From positions 1-36,735 of IMG/VR virus record IMGVR_UViG_3300042992_001103: a DNA stretch of 36,735 nt; one strand, given 5' to 3'. The notes under the pieces were generated by a model. The model ran no database searches. It saw only the letters and a program-made list of their open reading frames with translations, and was not told the DNA's origin. Positions 1 to 6,946 of the stretch are shown one piece after another (position 1 is the stretch's first letter; each line of letters starts with the position of its first letter). A program made the translations under genes and the position numbers. This stretch comes from a virus.

Positions 1-497
1 CTGAGGCCCTTGCAGCGCTGTTCACCTTCAAGACCACGATCCTCGGGTTCGTATCCGAGGAGCTCCTCAAGGAGCAAGTGGGTGAAGCTGCACTGAAAGC
101 AGAGCAGGCAGATATGGTCAACGCACTGGCAGAGGTCAAGCGCGAGGGTATTGCTCTCATGCGCGAGACCATTGCCGATCTGGTGTCCGGGCTCGCAGAG
201 AGCCTGACGCCGGGCGCGGACGGCTCCAAGAAGAAGTTCCATGCGTCTTCGGTGACGAAGATCATGGAGTATCTGGAGACGTTCTCCGACCGCAATCTGT
301 GGGGCGATGGCGCTCTCCAGAAGGAAGTCGAGAAGCTCAAGGGCATGGTCGAGGGAGTGAACCTCGACAAGCTCAGCGCCGGCAGCAAGGGTGATGAAGC
401 CCTGCGCGAGAAAGTGCGCAAACAGATGGAGACGGCCAAGGCATCACTCAGCAAGCTGCTGGTGAATGTCGGGGACCGCAGTATCGTTCTGGAGTAA
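1..497 (+). CDS. Partial CDS, DUF3150-like phage protein (C-terminal part)
   Basis: The reading frame is open to the left edge, so the true start lies outside the window; a GTG at 78 is only an internal codon. The visible 164 residues are helical and charged. The segment SVTKIMEYLETFSDRNLWGD, followed by a run of K/E-rich helix and an ALREKVRKQMETAK segment, resembles from memory the C-terminal part of DUF3150 proteins, which occur in phages and mobile elements and have no assigned function. That assignment is an inference and needs a profile search. It ends 3 bases before the next gene and is the first visible member of the rightward operon that runs to 3692. Confidence 0.6.
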   Translation, partial: EALAALFTFKTTILGFVSEELLKEQVGEAALKAEQADMVNALAEVKREGIALMRETIADLVSGLAESLTPGADGSKKKFHASSVTKIMEYLETFSDRNLWGDGALQKEVEKLKGMVEGVNLDKLSAGSKGDEALREKVRKQMETAKASLSKLLVNVGDRSIVLE

Positions 498-500
498 TCC

Positions 501-722
501 ATGTTCAAAATCGAAATGAACTTCACCTACGGGTGGGATGATGCTGGCTGGACAGAGACCGATCCAGACTCGGACAAGGAGCGCCCCTGCCGGTTTTCCA
601 CAAGGGAAGCCGCGCAGGCGGCCATTGACGAGTTCATCAAGGACCAGCACGAAGCAGTGGATGCTGGCGACATGGTGGACAAATACGACCCGGAGGATTA
701 CCGGGTCACGGAGGTAAAATAA
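501..722 (+). CDS. Small acidic protein of unknown function
   Basis: This 73-residue protein is rich in D and E, with aromatic residues near the N terminus (FTYGWDDAGW). I do not recognise a family. A helix with AAQAAIDEFIKD in the middle suggests a compact alpha/beta fold. It starts with ATG 3 bases after the preceding stop, and its TAA stop overlaps the next ATG by one base, so it is probably translationally coupled in the rightward operon. Confidence 0.75.
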   Translation: MFKIEMNFTYGWDDAGWTETDPDSDKERPCRFSTREAAQAAIDEFIKDQHEAVDAGDMVDKYDPEDYRVTEVK

Positions 723-1243
723 TGAAGCTTGAATGGAAACTGATAGGGCACTGCGGAGTGGACAGCGGGCAACTGCTGATTTGCGACCCGTGCTACATTG
801 AGTCGGAGTGGAAAGAGTCCGGGGATAATCCGGTGCCTCGGGACATATACGTGGACAAGGATGGACGGAAGTTCACCCTGTCGCTATCTGGAGCGAAGAA
901 AGATGGGATCACAATCTTCGGACACTACGAAGTCGTTCTTCCGTCAGGGAAAACACCCAATCAGCACGTAGCTGACAAAGATTGGGTGAAACTACCGCAG
1001 CCACCCCCGCTGCGTGAGTTCTCCTACAGGGGATGCTGCTCCGTCACGCTATCGGATACCGAAGGCGAGAATGGGCAGCTTGACTTCAAGATGGGCCACG
1101 GCGGCGCCGGGGTGGTCGCCTCCACAGCATACGGAGACGGGCACTACCCGGTCTATGGGCTATTCGAGAAGGGTGGCAGTCGCTGCATGGCAATGATTGT
1201 CGTCACCGATGAGGTTGAGAGGCTTCCAGCCCTACCACAATGA
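722..1243 (+). CDS. DUF4241-like protein
   Basis: This 173-residue protein has near its N terminus the motif GVDSGQLLICDPCYI and near its C terminus GDGHYPVYGLFEKG. This pairing (a D-x-G-x-x-x-I-x-D-P-C-Y segment and a GDG-x-YPVY segment) is what I recall for DUF4241 and related phage and plasmid proteins of unknown function. A GGAGG site lies 7 bases before the ATG, which itself sits in a TAATG junction with the upstream gene. The stop overlaps the next gene by 4 bases. The fold is probably mostly beta. No catalytic role can be read from the sequence. Confidence 0.8.
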   Translation: MKLEWKLIGHCGVDSGQLLICDPCYIESEWKESGDNPVPRDIYVDKDGRKFTLSLSGAKKDGITIFGHYEVVLPSGKTPNQHVADKDWVKLPQPPPLREFSYRGCCSVTLSDTEGENGQLDFKMGHGGAGVVASTAYGDGHYPVYGLFEKGGSRCMAMIVVTDEVERLPALPQ

Positions 1244-1464
1244 GCGACCCAATGGACTACTACAGAGAGTTCGGCTGCGATAAGGTCGGACTCACTGCCA
1301 GCGATGGGATGGGCTCGCTTCACGGGGTATTGAAAACCCCGGTTGCGAGCAGCGAGATGTGGGCCTGCGCCTACCTCACGCCCAAGGAAATGAGAGACCT
1401 GGCCAGCGAGCTGATCAAGCTCTCTGTGGCCATTGAGAAAGAGAAAAAGAAAGGATCAAAATGA
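1240..1464 (+). CDS. Hypothetical protein, 74 residues
   Basis: I do not recognise this protein. The C-terminal third forms a helix rich in K and E (KLSVAIEKEKKKGSK). The centre carries PVASSEMWACAYLTPKEMRDLASELIKL, which reads as a small helical domain. It overlaps the upstream gene by the ATGA type of junction and the downstream gene by the same arrangement, which supports it as a genuine member of the operon. Confidence 0.75.
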   Translation: MSDPMDYYREFGCDKVGLTASDGMGSLHGVLKTPVASSEMWACAYLTPKEMRDLASELIKLSVAIEKEKKKGSK

Positions 1465-1664
1465 GCAAGCCGAACATCATAGAAGAAAGCCGGGTTTTCC
1501 TGGCCTTCAAATGCAGTTGCGGAGACGTGGATACCTACGCGGGAATCCACCCGAAGAGACTCGCCGAGTGCGGGACTCCAGTGTGCGAGAAGTGTGATCA
1601 GGAAATGGTGTATATGCACACCGAGATAGGGGCGGAGAAGCCAAAGAAAGTGAAAGGGAAATAA
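1461..1664 (+). CDS. Small zinc-ribbon-like protein
   Basis: The 67-residue protein has paired cysteines at C18-x-C20 and C42-x2-C45, with a further cysteine at C37. This spacing could hold one zinc ion in a zinc-ribbon fold. The C terminus is basic (KPKKVKGK). An AAAGGA site precedes the ATG. No nucleic-acid or protein partner can be deduced. Its place in a row of small phage genes suggests an accessory or regulatory role, but that is inference. Confidence 0.75.
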   Translation: MSKPNIIEESRVFLAFKCSCGDVDTYAGIHPKRLAECGTPVCEKCDQEMVYMHTEIGAEKPKKVKGK

Positions 1665-1665
1665 C

Positions 1666-1869
1666 ATGAAGAAACAAAACCAAGTGGCCATCGTGCCACC
1701 AGTGAAGCTGAAGCGCGTGCGCAAAAAGCGCGAGCTCAGCAAAGTGCAGTTAGCGGCGGACGACTTCTCGGAGACCGTCGATAAAGTGGCGGGCGCCGTG
1801 AAGGCGGTAGGCAAGTTCTACCAGACCCATGTAGAGCCGCATGTGAAGCGGATAAAGGGAGGGAAATAA
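1666..1869 (+). CDS. Small basic protein
   Basis: The protein has 67 residues and is strongly basic at both ends (VKLKRVRKKRELSK and HVKRIKGGK), with an acidic amphipathic helix between them (DDFSETVDKVAGAVKAVGKF). It may bind nucleic acid or a membrane surface; I do not recognise a family. It starts one base after the upstream TAA and is followed by GGAGGGAAATAACC before the next ATG, so it lies in the same transcript. Confidence 0.7.
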   Translation: MKKQNQVAIVPPVKLKRVRKKRELSKVQLAADDFSETVDKVAGAVKAVGKFYQTHVEPHVKRIKGGK

Positions 1870-1871
1870 CC

Positions 1872-2084
1872 ATGATCATCGTGATAGTAGTCGAAGGCGG
1901 ATGCGTGATGAACGTGTTCGAGAAGTATGATGCGAGCAAGGTCATCCGTTCGGTCGTAGTGGACCAGGACCAGCTTGCAGTCGGAGAGCCGGCATTGGGT
2001 GAACTCCCAGTGGAGCTGCTCGAGGACTCAGAGGATGCGGACCTGATTAAGTCCGTGAAGGAATACATGGAGGAACGTCAATGA
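1872..2084 (+). CDS. Hypothetical small protein, 70 residues
   Basis: The N terminus is hydrophobic and short (MIIVIVVEGGCVMNVFEKYD) and the remainder is acidic (ELPVELLEDSEDADLIKSVKEYMEERQ). The GGAGGG site about 8 bases upstream favours the first ATG over the internal ATG at codon 13. The beta-strand-like start IIVIVVEGG looks like the first strand of a small alpha/beta protein, not a membrane anchor. The function is unknown. It overlaps the next gene by 4 bases. Confidence 0.7.
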   Translation: MIIVIVVEGGCVMNVFEKYDASKVIRSVVVDQDQLAVGEPALGELPVELLEDSEDADLIKSVKEYMEERQ

Positions 2085-2251
2085 GCGATAAACAAATGCT
2101 GGCAATTCGGTGTGCCTATGCCGACCTGGTTGGAGCGCTAGAGGCCCATGAGATGATGGACTCTGATATGCACGACTGGAAGGCGCACAAGCTGACCATT
2201 GAAGAGATGAAGGAAGTATTCCCGTTTGTAAGCGGGGAGAAAGGAGAATAA
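2081..2251 (+). CDS. Hypothetical small protein, 56 residues
   Basis: The ATG overlaps the upstream stop in an ATGA junction and is preceded by GGAGGAACGTCA. The frame runs 56 codons to TAA at 2249-2251, directly abutting the ATG of the next gene. The product (MSDKQMLAIRCAYADLVGAL at the start) is an acidic helical protein with many M and E residues. It is short and unrecognised, but start, ribosome site and spacing all fit the operon. Confidence 0.7.
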   Translation: MSDKQMLAIRCAYADLVGALEAHEMMDSDMHDWKAHKLTIEEMKEVFPFVSGEKGE

Positions 2252-2485
2252 ATGAGTGCAAGAGACATGACCAAGTTGCGGAAGAAGACCCTGATACTGT
2301 CGCTCAAAGCGATGAGCCGGTATCTGGAGTCTGTAGTGGGAGCCCTGGAGGCCCAGGACGACACCACTTCGTTCAGTCATCTGGATACGCGCAGGCTTAT
2401 CCAGTCATGCCTGGCCGATGTGTTGGAAGACTCCGCCGCCTATGACGTGGCGGTGGTGCTGCAGATAGAGAGAGGAGGAAAGTAA
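2252..2485 (+). CDS. Hypothetical helical protein, 77 residues
   Basis: A strong AAAGGAG site lies just upstream of the ATG. The protein is mostly helical, opening MSARDMTKLRKKTLILSLKA and containing RRLIQSCLADVLEDSAAYDV. I do not recognise a family. The stop overlaps the next ATG by one base (TAATG), with AGAGGAGGAAAG upstream of that start, so both are efficiently coupled. Confidence 0.75.
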   Translation: MSARDMTKLRKKTLILSLKAMSRYLESVVGALEAQDDTTSFSHLDTRRLIQSCLADVLEDSAAYDVAVVLQIERGGK

Positions 2486-3168
2486 TGAAGACAACCAAAG
2501 AAATCGCAGATGATTGCGGGCTGGGAGAGCATGAGGCGCGGCTGCTTGAGGAGATCATGTGCGACCACAAGAACGGCATCACCGAGGAGATCGTCGGCGC
2601 CCTCTACCGGCGCATTGAGACACTGGAGGGCGGAATGGTGATCTACTTGGCCGAGAAAGACAGGGAGATCGCGGAACTGTGCGATGCGGTGAATGAGAAG
2701 AAGCGGCGCATTGAGAAGATGGAGGAGGAGAAAAACCTGCTCGTAGATGCACTGGTTGTGGTTCGCGATGCGGACTGCGACGATAACGGGATGGGTGGTG
2801 AATACGCCCTTCCGCTGGACATCGAAAGACGGGTCAAGGGAGCGCTCCGGTTCGCCGGGGTTCCTGACAATGAGGATTGCGACGATCAGCTACCAGAGTC
2901 CATTGGGGATGATGGGAGCATAGCGATCCAACATCCGCCTTCGCCAGCCGATGCACCCTGCCTCACGATTCGGCAGTTCTTCTCGGCCGCCAGGGCCGTG
3001 AAGGAATATGAGGAAAAGAAAGGCGTGTGGACTGGCGGTGCGGTAATCGTCAGGCTTGAGAAGGACGAGGGGCTGTATCAGGCAATTCCCCGGGCCTACC
3101 TCACTGACGCAGCATACCTGGGGTCCAGGGATGTGGTGGACATTGACGAGGTGCGTTCCTTGATATGA
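2485..3168 (+). CDS. Coiled-coil protein of unknown function, 227 residues
   Basis: This is the largest complete gene of the rightward block. Residues about 30-90 form a heptad-like K/E-rich helix (LAEKDREIAELCDAVNEKKR and IEKMEEEKNLLVDAL), consistent with a coiled coil. The C-terminal half is more globular, with AVIVRLEKDEGLYQAIPRAY. I know no family for it. A GGAGG site precedes the ATG by about 8 bases. It may be a structural or scaffolding-type accessory protein; this is a guess from shape only. Confidence 0.8.
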   Translation: MKTTKEIADDCGLGEHEARLLEEIMCDHKNGITEEIVGALYRRIETLEGGMVIYLAEKDREIAELCDAVNEKKRRIEKMEEEKNLLVDALVVVRDADCDDNGMGGEYALPLDIERRVKGALRFAGVPDNEDCDDQLPESIGDDGSIAIQHPPSPADAPCLTIRQFFSAARAVKEYEEKKGVWTGGAVIVRLEKDEGLYQAIPRAYLTDAAYLGSRDVVDIDEVRSLI

Positions 3169-3308
3169 GGAACAAACTCCTACCATGGCGCTGGTTCAGA
3201 AAGCAGAACAAGCGCAGGAACGCGCGGATACCCTACCTGTTTGAGTCGCTCGTTGCATTCAACGGGCCGGTGAAGTATCCGAGACCGAACAACGTAGAAA
3301 GGAAATAG
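3165..3308 (+). CDS. Small basic protein, 47 residues
   Basis: The ATG overlaps the upstream stop (ATGA). The 47-residue product is very basic and aromatic at the N terminus (MRNKLLPWRWFRKQNKRRNA) and ends with KYPRPNNVERK. It may bind nucleic acid or a membrane. Only the coupling and the AGAAAGGAAATAG spacing to the next gene support it, so confidence is moderate. Confidence 0.6.
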   Translation: MRNKLLPWRWFRKQNKRRNARIPYLFESLVAFNGPVKYPRPNNVERK

Positions 3309-3311
3309 CCG

Positions 3312-3692
3312 ATGCACATAATGAACAGTCCAGAAGACCTGGACGAGTGGGAGTCCGAGCAGGTCGCCATCACCCGGGCGATAGATGAGAATCACCGTGG
3401 CGCAAGTGTGTTCTGCAAATTCATGATCGGTAAAATGAACATGGTGAAGCTGGCCACGCTATCGGGCGGTCCGCTACCGCTATGGCAGAGGGCTGCATAC
3501 GAGGCGCACATCCGGGGAATCCGCTCTGGAGATGCGGTCGAGAAGACCACAGCCGAAGCGCTCTGGGCCTTCGTTCAGTATCTCCAGAAGGAGTATGAGC
3601 TGGGGATGAGGCCAGAGATCGTCGAGTATATCAAAGGGATTCTCAGCGATGATGATGGTGGCTTCGACTTCTCGAAGCTCCGCGAAGACTAG
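3312..3692 (+). CDS. Hypothetical protein, 126 residues, last gene of rightward operon
   Basis: A GAAAGGAAATAGCCG leader precedes the ATG. The protein is helical, with segments QRAAYEAHIRGIRSGDAVEK and EALWAFVQYLQKEYELGM and an acidic C terminus. No family is recognised. The last codons lie in an 18-base perfect hairpin (3661-3678, GCTTCGA stem), and the strong hairpin at 3697-3744 follows the stop by 5 bases, marking the end of this transcription unit. Confidence 0.8.
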   Translation: MHIMNSPEDLDEWESEQVAITRAIDENHRGASVFCKFMIGKMNMVKLATLSGGPLPLWQRAAYEAHIRGIRSGDAVEKTTAEALWAFVQYLQKEYELGMRPEIVEYIKGILSDDDGGFDFSKLRED

Positions 3693-3696
3693 GAGG

Positions 3697-3744
3697 GCAA
3701 ACAAAGCCGCGCAGGGGGATCTCTCCTCCTGCGCGGCAGTTTGC
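3697..3744. terminator. Strong hairpin, probably a bidirectional terminator between converging operons
   Basis: An outer 6-bp stem (GCAAAC with GTTTGC) encloses an inner 14-bp stem (GCCGCGCAGG and continuing bases with CCTGCGCGGC, one G-T pair) around a TCTC loop. It is followed by TTT on the plus side and by TTTGTTTG within the minus-side outer arm. It lies between the end of the plus-strand operon at 3692 and the end of the minus-strand operon at 3832, which is where a shared terminator would be expected. Confidence 0.8.
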
Positions 3745-3831
3745 TTTCCCGTTAGCCGGGGCCTGCAAGAACCCCAAGAAAGGAGCTGAAACAATACTCC
3801 TCGGCGAGCACGGTGAACTGGCTATGTGAAT
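3745..3831. other. Intergenic stretch between convergent operons
   Basis: I see no open frame with a ribosome site and no further strong hairpin here. It is the 3' trailer of the leftward operon. Confidence 0.5.
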
Positions 3832-4137
3832 CTACACTGGAGCTTTCCGTGAGTCAATAATTCGCATGACGATCTCCGCCATCTCCTGCTCGGGCAGGAT
3901 TTCAATTCGGTCATGACAGACGCAGCAAGCAAGCGCCACAACTGACAGCTCTCCGGGGCCAAGGTTGCGGCGCTTTTTCGCGTGGGCGAATCCGAGTCCA
4001 TTGTCATACCAGCAGCCACGACCCTTGATCTCGCAAGTGGTGATCCCGGCGCGCTGGAACTTGACCTTCAGCTCGCGGCGGACCTTCTCCCATGCGAGAC
4101 CTTTCTTCCCGAGACGCTTCAATGGAGTTCGTTTCAT
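3832..4137 (-). CDS. HNH-like zinc-binding protein
   Basis: The 101-residue protein begins MKRTPLKRLGKKG and has C35 and C42, then GFAHAKKRRNLGPGELSVVALACCVCHDRIE with H52, a CC-x-C cluster at 71-74 and H75. The order Cys pair, His-Ala-Lys, then C-x-x-H fits small phage HNH or NinG-like nucleases that cut branched or double-stranded DNA. The usual H-N-H triad is only partly visible, so catalytic activity is uncertain. It is the last gene of the leftward replication operon and overlaps the upstream gene by 4 bases. Confidence 0.6.
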   Translation of the reverse strand: MKRTPLKRLGKKGLAWEKVRRELKVKFQRAGITTCEIKGRGCWYDNGLGFAHAKKRRNLGPGELSVVALACCVCHDRIEILPEQEMAEIVMRIIDSRKAPV

Positions 4138-5003
4138 TCGAGGTTGATGACCCTTTCCTGTCCGATGGTGATGGTGAGGCCGGTCCGGGGCTTGGGCTTC
4201 TGCTTCAGTGGCTCCTCGGTGCCTTCGAGCTTCTTTAAGTCAGACAAGAATGGCCTGCATTTAGCGATGAATCTACCAAGCTCGATTCCCCTATATAGAA
4301 GCTCCTCCTCGTTCACGGCGAGTTCCTCCCGTCGCCCGTGGCACTCGAATCCTACGATGTGCCTGCGCATGGAGTAGTCCTCCCGCGAAGTCACTCTCAC
4401 TGGCTTCTTGCACAGGCAGCAGTCTGGAGCGTATGGGGTTGAGATGGAGGAGGTGTCGGAGTATATCGGTCCGGCATACTTCTTGAGAGCCTCCTGATCC
4501 TGCATCACCCTGAACAAATCTCTCATGTCATTTACTTCAAAGTTGACCTTGGGTTCATCCATGGCCTTCCAGGCATCGAACTGCTTGGCCTTCCAGTCCT
4601 GGTAGTCCTCGGCCTTCTGGAATCCGCCTATGTTGCTGAATGCAAACAGCATTTGCAGGTAGATCCCATCGGCTCCCTGCGCCATCAGCGACTCGATGGA
4701 CAAGAATTTACCGGTGTTGTAACCGTGACAACTCACTGCGATACTGGCTCCATCTGGCGTGCAGATAACCTGGATCTTAGAGACGGGCCTATTGCACACT
4801 CCGCAGTGAGGGGGAGGCAGGAGCGCGACGGCTGGGATCTTGTCGGGCATCGTGAAGAGGTATGGCTTTTGGTAAGCGACACTCACTACGACTCCGTTTT
4901 GATCCTGGACGCTTTTCGCTGAAGGTTTGACATCCACGCGGAAATCAACGCGCTCCCACTGCGCCAGCGCGCTTAGCTTTATTGGGACTAGACCTTGCAG
5001 CAT
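4134..5003 (-). CDS. Protein with two repeated zinc-binding motifs, unknown function
   Basis: The 289-residue protein contains the same pattern twice. First, C67-x2-C70-x-RPV, followed about 20 residues later by C92-H93-G. Second, C195/C196 and C198-x-KPV, followed about 20 residues later by C221-H222-G. Each unit looks like a treble-clef or zinc-ribbon domain with ligands CxxC and CH. Between them is a helical segment of about 90 residues rich in Q, K and W. I know no family with this duplication. Its position at the end of the recombination operon suggests DNA or RNA binding, by inference. Confidence 0.75.
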   Translation of the reverse strand: MLQGLVPIKLSALAQWERVDFRVDVKPSAKSVQDQNGVVVSVAYQKPYLFTMPDKIPAVALLPPPHCGVCNRPVSKIQVICTPDGASIAVSCHGYNTGKFLSIESLMAQGADGIYLQMLFAFSNIGGFQKAEDYQDWKAKQFDAWKAMDEPKVNFEVNDMRDLFRVMQDQEALKKYAGPIYSDTSSISTPYAPDCCLCKKPVRVTSREDYSMRRHIVGFECHGRREELAVNEEELLYRGIELGRFIAKCRPFLSDLKKLEGTEEPLKQKPKPRTGLTITIGQERVINLE

Positions 5004-5004
5004 A

Positions 5005-5142
5005 TCACCCCTTCTGGTTGGTCCAGACGGCCACTGCGCAGATTAGGCAGAGAGTGGCGAGCGCCCAGTGGTTGTTGATCCCGAGGTGAGTGCCTCCGGC
5101 GGTGAATGCGATGGATGTGAGTGTTGAGCAGATGAGTTTCAT
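5005..5142 (-). CDS. Tiny membrane protein, 45 residues
   Basis: The ATG overlaps the stop of the ParB-like gene (ATGA). The product MKLICSTLTSIAFTAGGTHL continues into NNHWALATLCLICAVAVWTN and ends QKG. It contains one or two short hydrophobic segments. The gene ends one base before the next ATG. Function unknown; such proteins are common between phage genes. Confidence 0.6.
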   Translation of the reverse strand: MKLICSTLTSIAFTAGGTHLGINNHWALATLCLICAVAVWTNQKG

Positions 5143-6023
5143 TGTTTTGTTGTTTTTGGTGTGATGGGTTTCCCTTCGATTGTGATTGTCCACTCCATTT
5201 TCTCGGCCTCCATGATGGCGACGTGCTTGTTGCCTTTTTCCATGGCGCGGAGGAAGCCGTCCCGGAAGGAGTGGGCCGGAGTGAGCGTGGTGCTGGTATG
5301 ACCGAGCGCGGCATCCAGCTTCCATCCGGATTCGATGAAGGCTTTCACGCGCTCCATTTCTTCGGGGATGAGTCCGGACATTTTCACCAGCTCGCGGTTG
5401 GTGAGTTTGACGGTCTTGGTCCATGAGTCACCGAGGACTGCCTCAATGCGCCTCACAGCAGCCCCGTGTGCCTCGCTTTTAGCGTCTGCTGCGGTCTTGG
5501 CTGCGTGGAGTGACTTCTTGCCCTCAAGGACCTCCTGGGCGCCTTCCGGGTCTTGCTTGATGAGCGCTGCGGCTTTAATCACAGAGTCGCGGCTCACATT
5601 TAGGACCTCGGCAGCCGTGTCGATCTTCTGTTGGGATGGCTTCTTCTCCGAGGGTCCGGAATTCCGGACCCCCTCAGTTTTGACCTCAAGCTCAAGGGTA
5701 AGCTCAAGGTATTTAGCCCCGACGATGCACCGTTGCCCGACATCCAAGTGCCTGCGGTGCAGGTTCTCCTGGATGACAAACTCCAGCGGAGTGTTCGCCA
5801 TGTCTGGAGCCCGGAACTCGACGTAGGTGGGCGTGATGCCGGTGGCGATGCAGGCCAGGTTTCTATGCCATCCGTCCAACACCATGCCATCGTGGAGCAC
5901 GATTGGATGCAGCTCCGAGAAGCCTGATGTCTTGATGTCCGCGCAGAGGGCTTTGAAGTCCTCCTCCGGCATGTGTGGGAATAGTGCCCCGTAGGGATGT
6001 TGTTGTAGTTCTTTGGTGTTCAT
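5139..6023 (-). CDS. ParB-like nuclease-domain (ParB/Srx fold) protein
   Basis: The 294-residue protein has at residues 1-110 a ParB N-terminal domain: LCADIKTSGFSELHPIVLHD, then GMVLDGWHRNLACIATG (the position of the GxxRxxA box in ParB) and VIQENLHRRHLDVGQRCIVG. Residues about 130-180 contain a helix-turn-helix-like segment (AAEVLNVSRDSVIKAAALI). Phage ParB-like proteins act in DNA partition, in regulation or as nucleases. The gene itself contains one copy of a 20-bp perfect palindrome (5652-5671) that also occurs at 18074, so a sequence-specific DNA-binding role is plausible. It is coupled to both neighbours by ATGA overlaps. Confidence 0.85.
   Translation of the reverse strand: MNTKELQQHPYGALFPHMPEEDFKALCADIKTSGFSELHPIVLHDGMVLDGWHRNLACIATGITPTYVEFRAPDMANTPLEFVIQENLHRRHLDVGQRCIVGAKYLELTLELEVKTEGVRNSGPSEKKPSQQKIDTAAEVLNVSRDSVIKAAALIKQDPEGAQEVLEGKKSLHAAKTAADAKSEAHGAAVRRIEAVLGDSWTKTVKLTNRELVKMSGLIPEEMERVKAFIESGWKLDAALGHTSTTLTPAHSFRDGFLRAMEKGNKHVAIMEAEKMEWTITIEGKPITPKTTKQ
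5652..5671. repeat. 20-bp perfect palindrome, copy 1
   Basis: GGGTCCGGAATTCCGGACCC is its own reverse complement and lies inside the ParB-like gene, where it encodes VRNSGP. An identical 20-mer occurs at 18074-18093. Flanking bases differ and break the symmetry, so the repeat unit is exactly the palindrome. It could be a protein-binding site (parS-like or operator) or a small mobile palindrome. Confidence 0.9.
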
Positions 6024-6190
6024 GATTCGATAATTACTTTGAGGCCGAGTTTTTCGGCGTGTTTCTTAAATGCGTCCATGGTCCTCTTTGGCATCGGGCG
6101 CGTTCTGATTGTATCTGGGGTGGCTCCTCTTTTCTTCATGCGCCTGACCATCTGATTCATGTCGTCTAACAGTTGATCGAGGATGCTCAT
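6020..6190 (-). CDS. Small basic protein, 56 residues
   Basis: The ATG overlaps the upstream stop and the TGA overlaps the ParB-like start, both ATGA. The product begins MSILDQLLDDMNQMVRRMKK and continues RGATPDTIRTRPMPKRTMDA before ending in KVIIES. It reads as a basic helical protein. Unrecognised; position and double coupling are the support. Confidence 0.65.
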   Translation of the reverse strand: MSILDQLLDDMNQMVRRMKKRGATPDTIRTRPMPKRTMDAFKKHAEKLGLKVIIES

Positions 6191-6432
6191 GATTGTAGTT
6201 CTTCTGCGAGTTTCTTGATGAGGGCTACCTCTTTGTCGAAGAGCCTATGTAGTTTTTGCGAGCGCTCTTCGGGAATGAGGCCGACCTTAAATTTCGTTCC
6301 GATGATGACCTGATAGGACCGCTCTCTGGTTCGCTCAATAAAGGCCATGTTCACTTCACTCCCTCGCGGCAGCCCGGCGGCAGCCACCAGTTCTGGTCTC
6401 GGGAGCGCTGTTTCGTAGGAGAAGGCGCTCAT
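6187..6432 (-). CDS. Hypothetical protein, 81 residues
   Basis: The N terminus (SYETALPRPELVAAAGLPRG) is followed by a beta-strand-like stretch (YQVIIGTKFKVGLIPEERS) and a K/E-rich C-terminal helix. No family is recognised. It is joined to both neighbours by 4-base overlaps in the leftward operon. Confidence 0.7.
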   Translation of the reverse strand: MSAFSYETALPRPELVAAAGLPRGSEVNMAFIERTRERSYQVIIGTKFKVGLIPEERSQKLHRLFDKEVALIKKLAEELQS

Positions 6433-6776
6433 GACTTGGTGAAGAATGACGGGGTTTCCTTGCCCATCCAGGCGCCCTCGATGTTAAAGGAGTAGTAATC
6501 CAATGCATCGTCGTAGGCTTGTGATTTTGAGAGCTTCTTGTCGGCCTTCCTGAAGTCGGCTGCGAGCTTGTGGATGACCTTATCCCGGTCGTAGAGGATG
6601 GTGGTGGTGTTGAACTGGGTGGTGAGTCCGATGATGCAGTCATCGTATCCGTCCACCTTCAGCATCTTACCGTAGGTCTCGCGCACGTTGTCGAACCAGG
6701 CTTTCGTTCCCGGCGTCTCTGCATCCTCAGTGAATACCTCGCAGAGGGTCTTGGGTTTCTTCTTTCTGGTGCTCAT
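6429..6776 (-). CDS. Hypothetical protein, 115 residues
   Basis: A basic start (MSTRKKKPKTLCEVFTEDAE) leads into a segment with an aspartate-rich turn (VDGYDDCIIGL) and a K-rich helix (FRKADKKLSKSQAYDDALDY). I do not recognise it. It overlaps the 57-residue gene upstream and the 81-residue gene downstream by four bases each, so it is translated as part of the same chain. Confidence 0.7.
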   Translation of the reverse strand: MSTRKKKPKTLCEVFTEDAETPGTKAWFDNVRETYGKMLKVDGYDDCIIGLTTQFNTTTILYDRDKVIHKLAADFRKADKKLSKSQAYDDALDYYSFNIEGAWMGKETPSFFTKS

Positions 6777-6946
6777 GCTTTCTCCTCCGGTTTTTGCTCC
6801 ATACTATCGAAGAGGGCGCGGGCCATTTCGGACGCGCGCTGCTCTTCGCTACGGATCTCTGAGAATGATTCCTCGACTTCCGCCTCTACGGTCTTCTCCT
6901 CCATCTTGTCGTTGCAGTCGATTCTTCTGGATACGATGACTCTCAT
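6773..6946 (-). CDS. Small acidic protein, 57 residues
   Basis: AGGAGGAAGAGAA precedes the ATG, which overlaps the upstream TGA. The product starts MRVIVSRRIDCNDKMEEKTV and is very rich in E. A basic strand followed by a long acidic helix suggests a protein-binding partner. The excellent ribosome site makes this short gene credible. Confidence 0.7.
   Translation of the reverse strand: MRVIVSRRIDCNDKMEEKTVEAEVEESFSEIRSEEQRASEMARALFDSMEQKPEEKA

Noticed and set aside
5005-5424. Longer frame upstream of the tiny membrane protein
   Set aside because: It is the opposite-frame shadow of the ParB-like gene; only the part from the ATG at 5142 is outside it.
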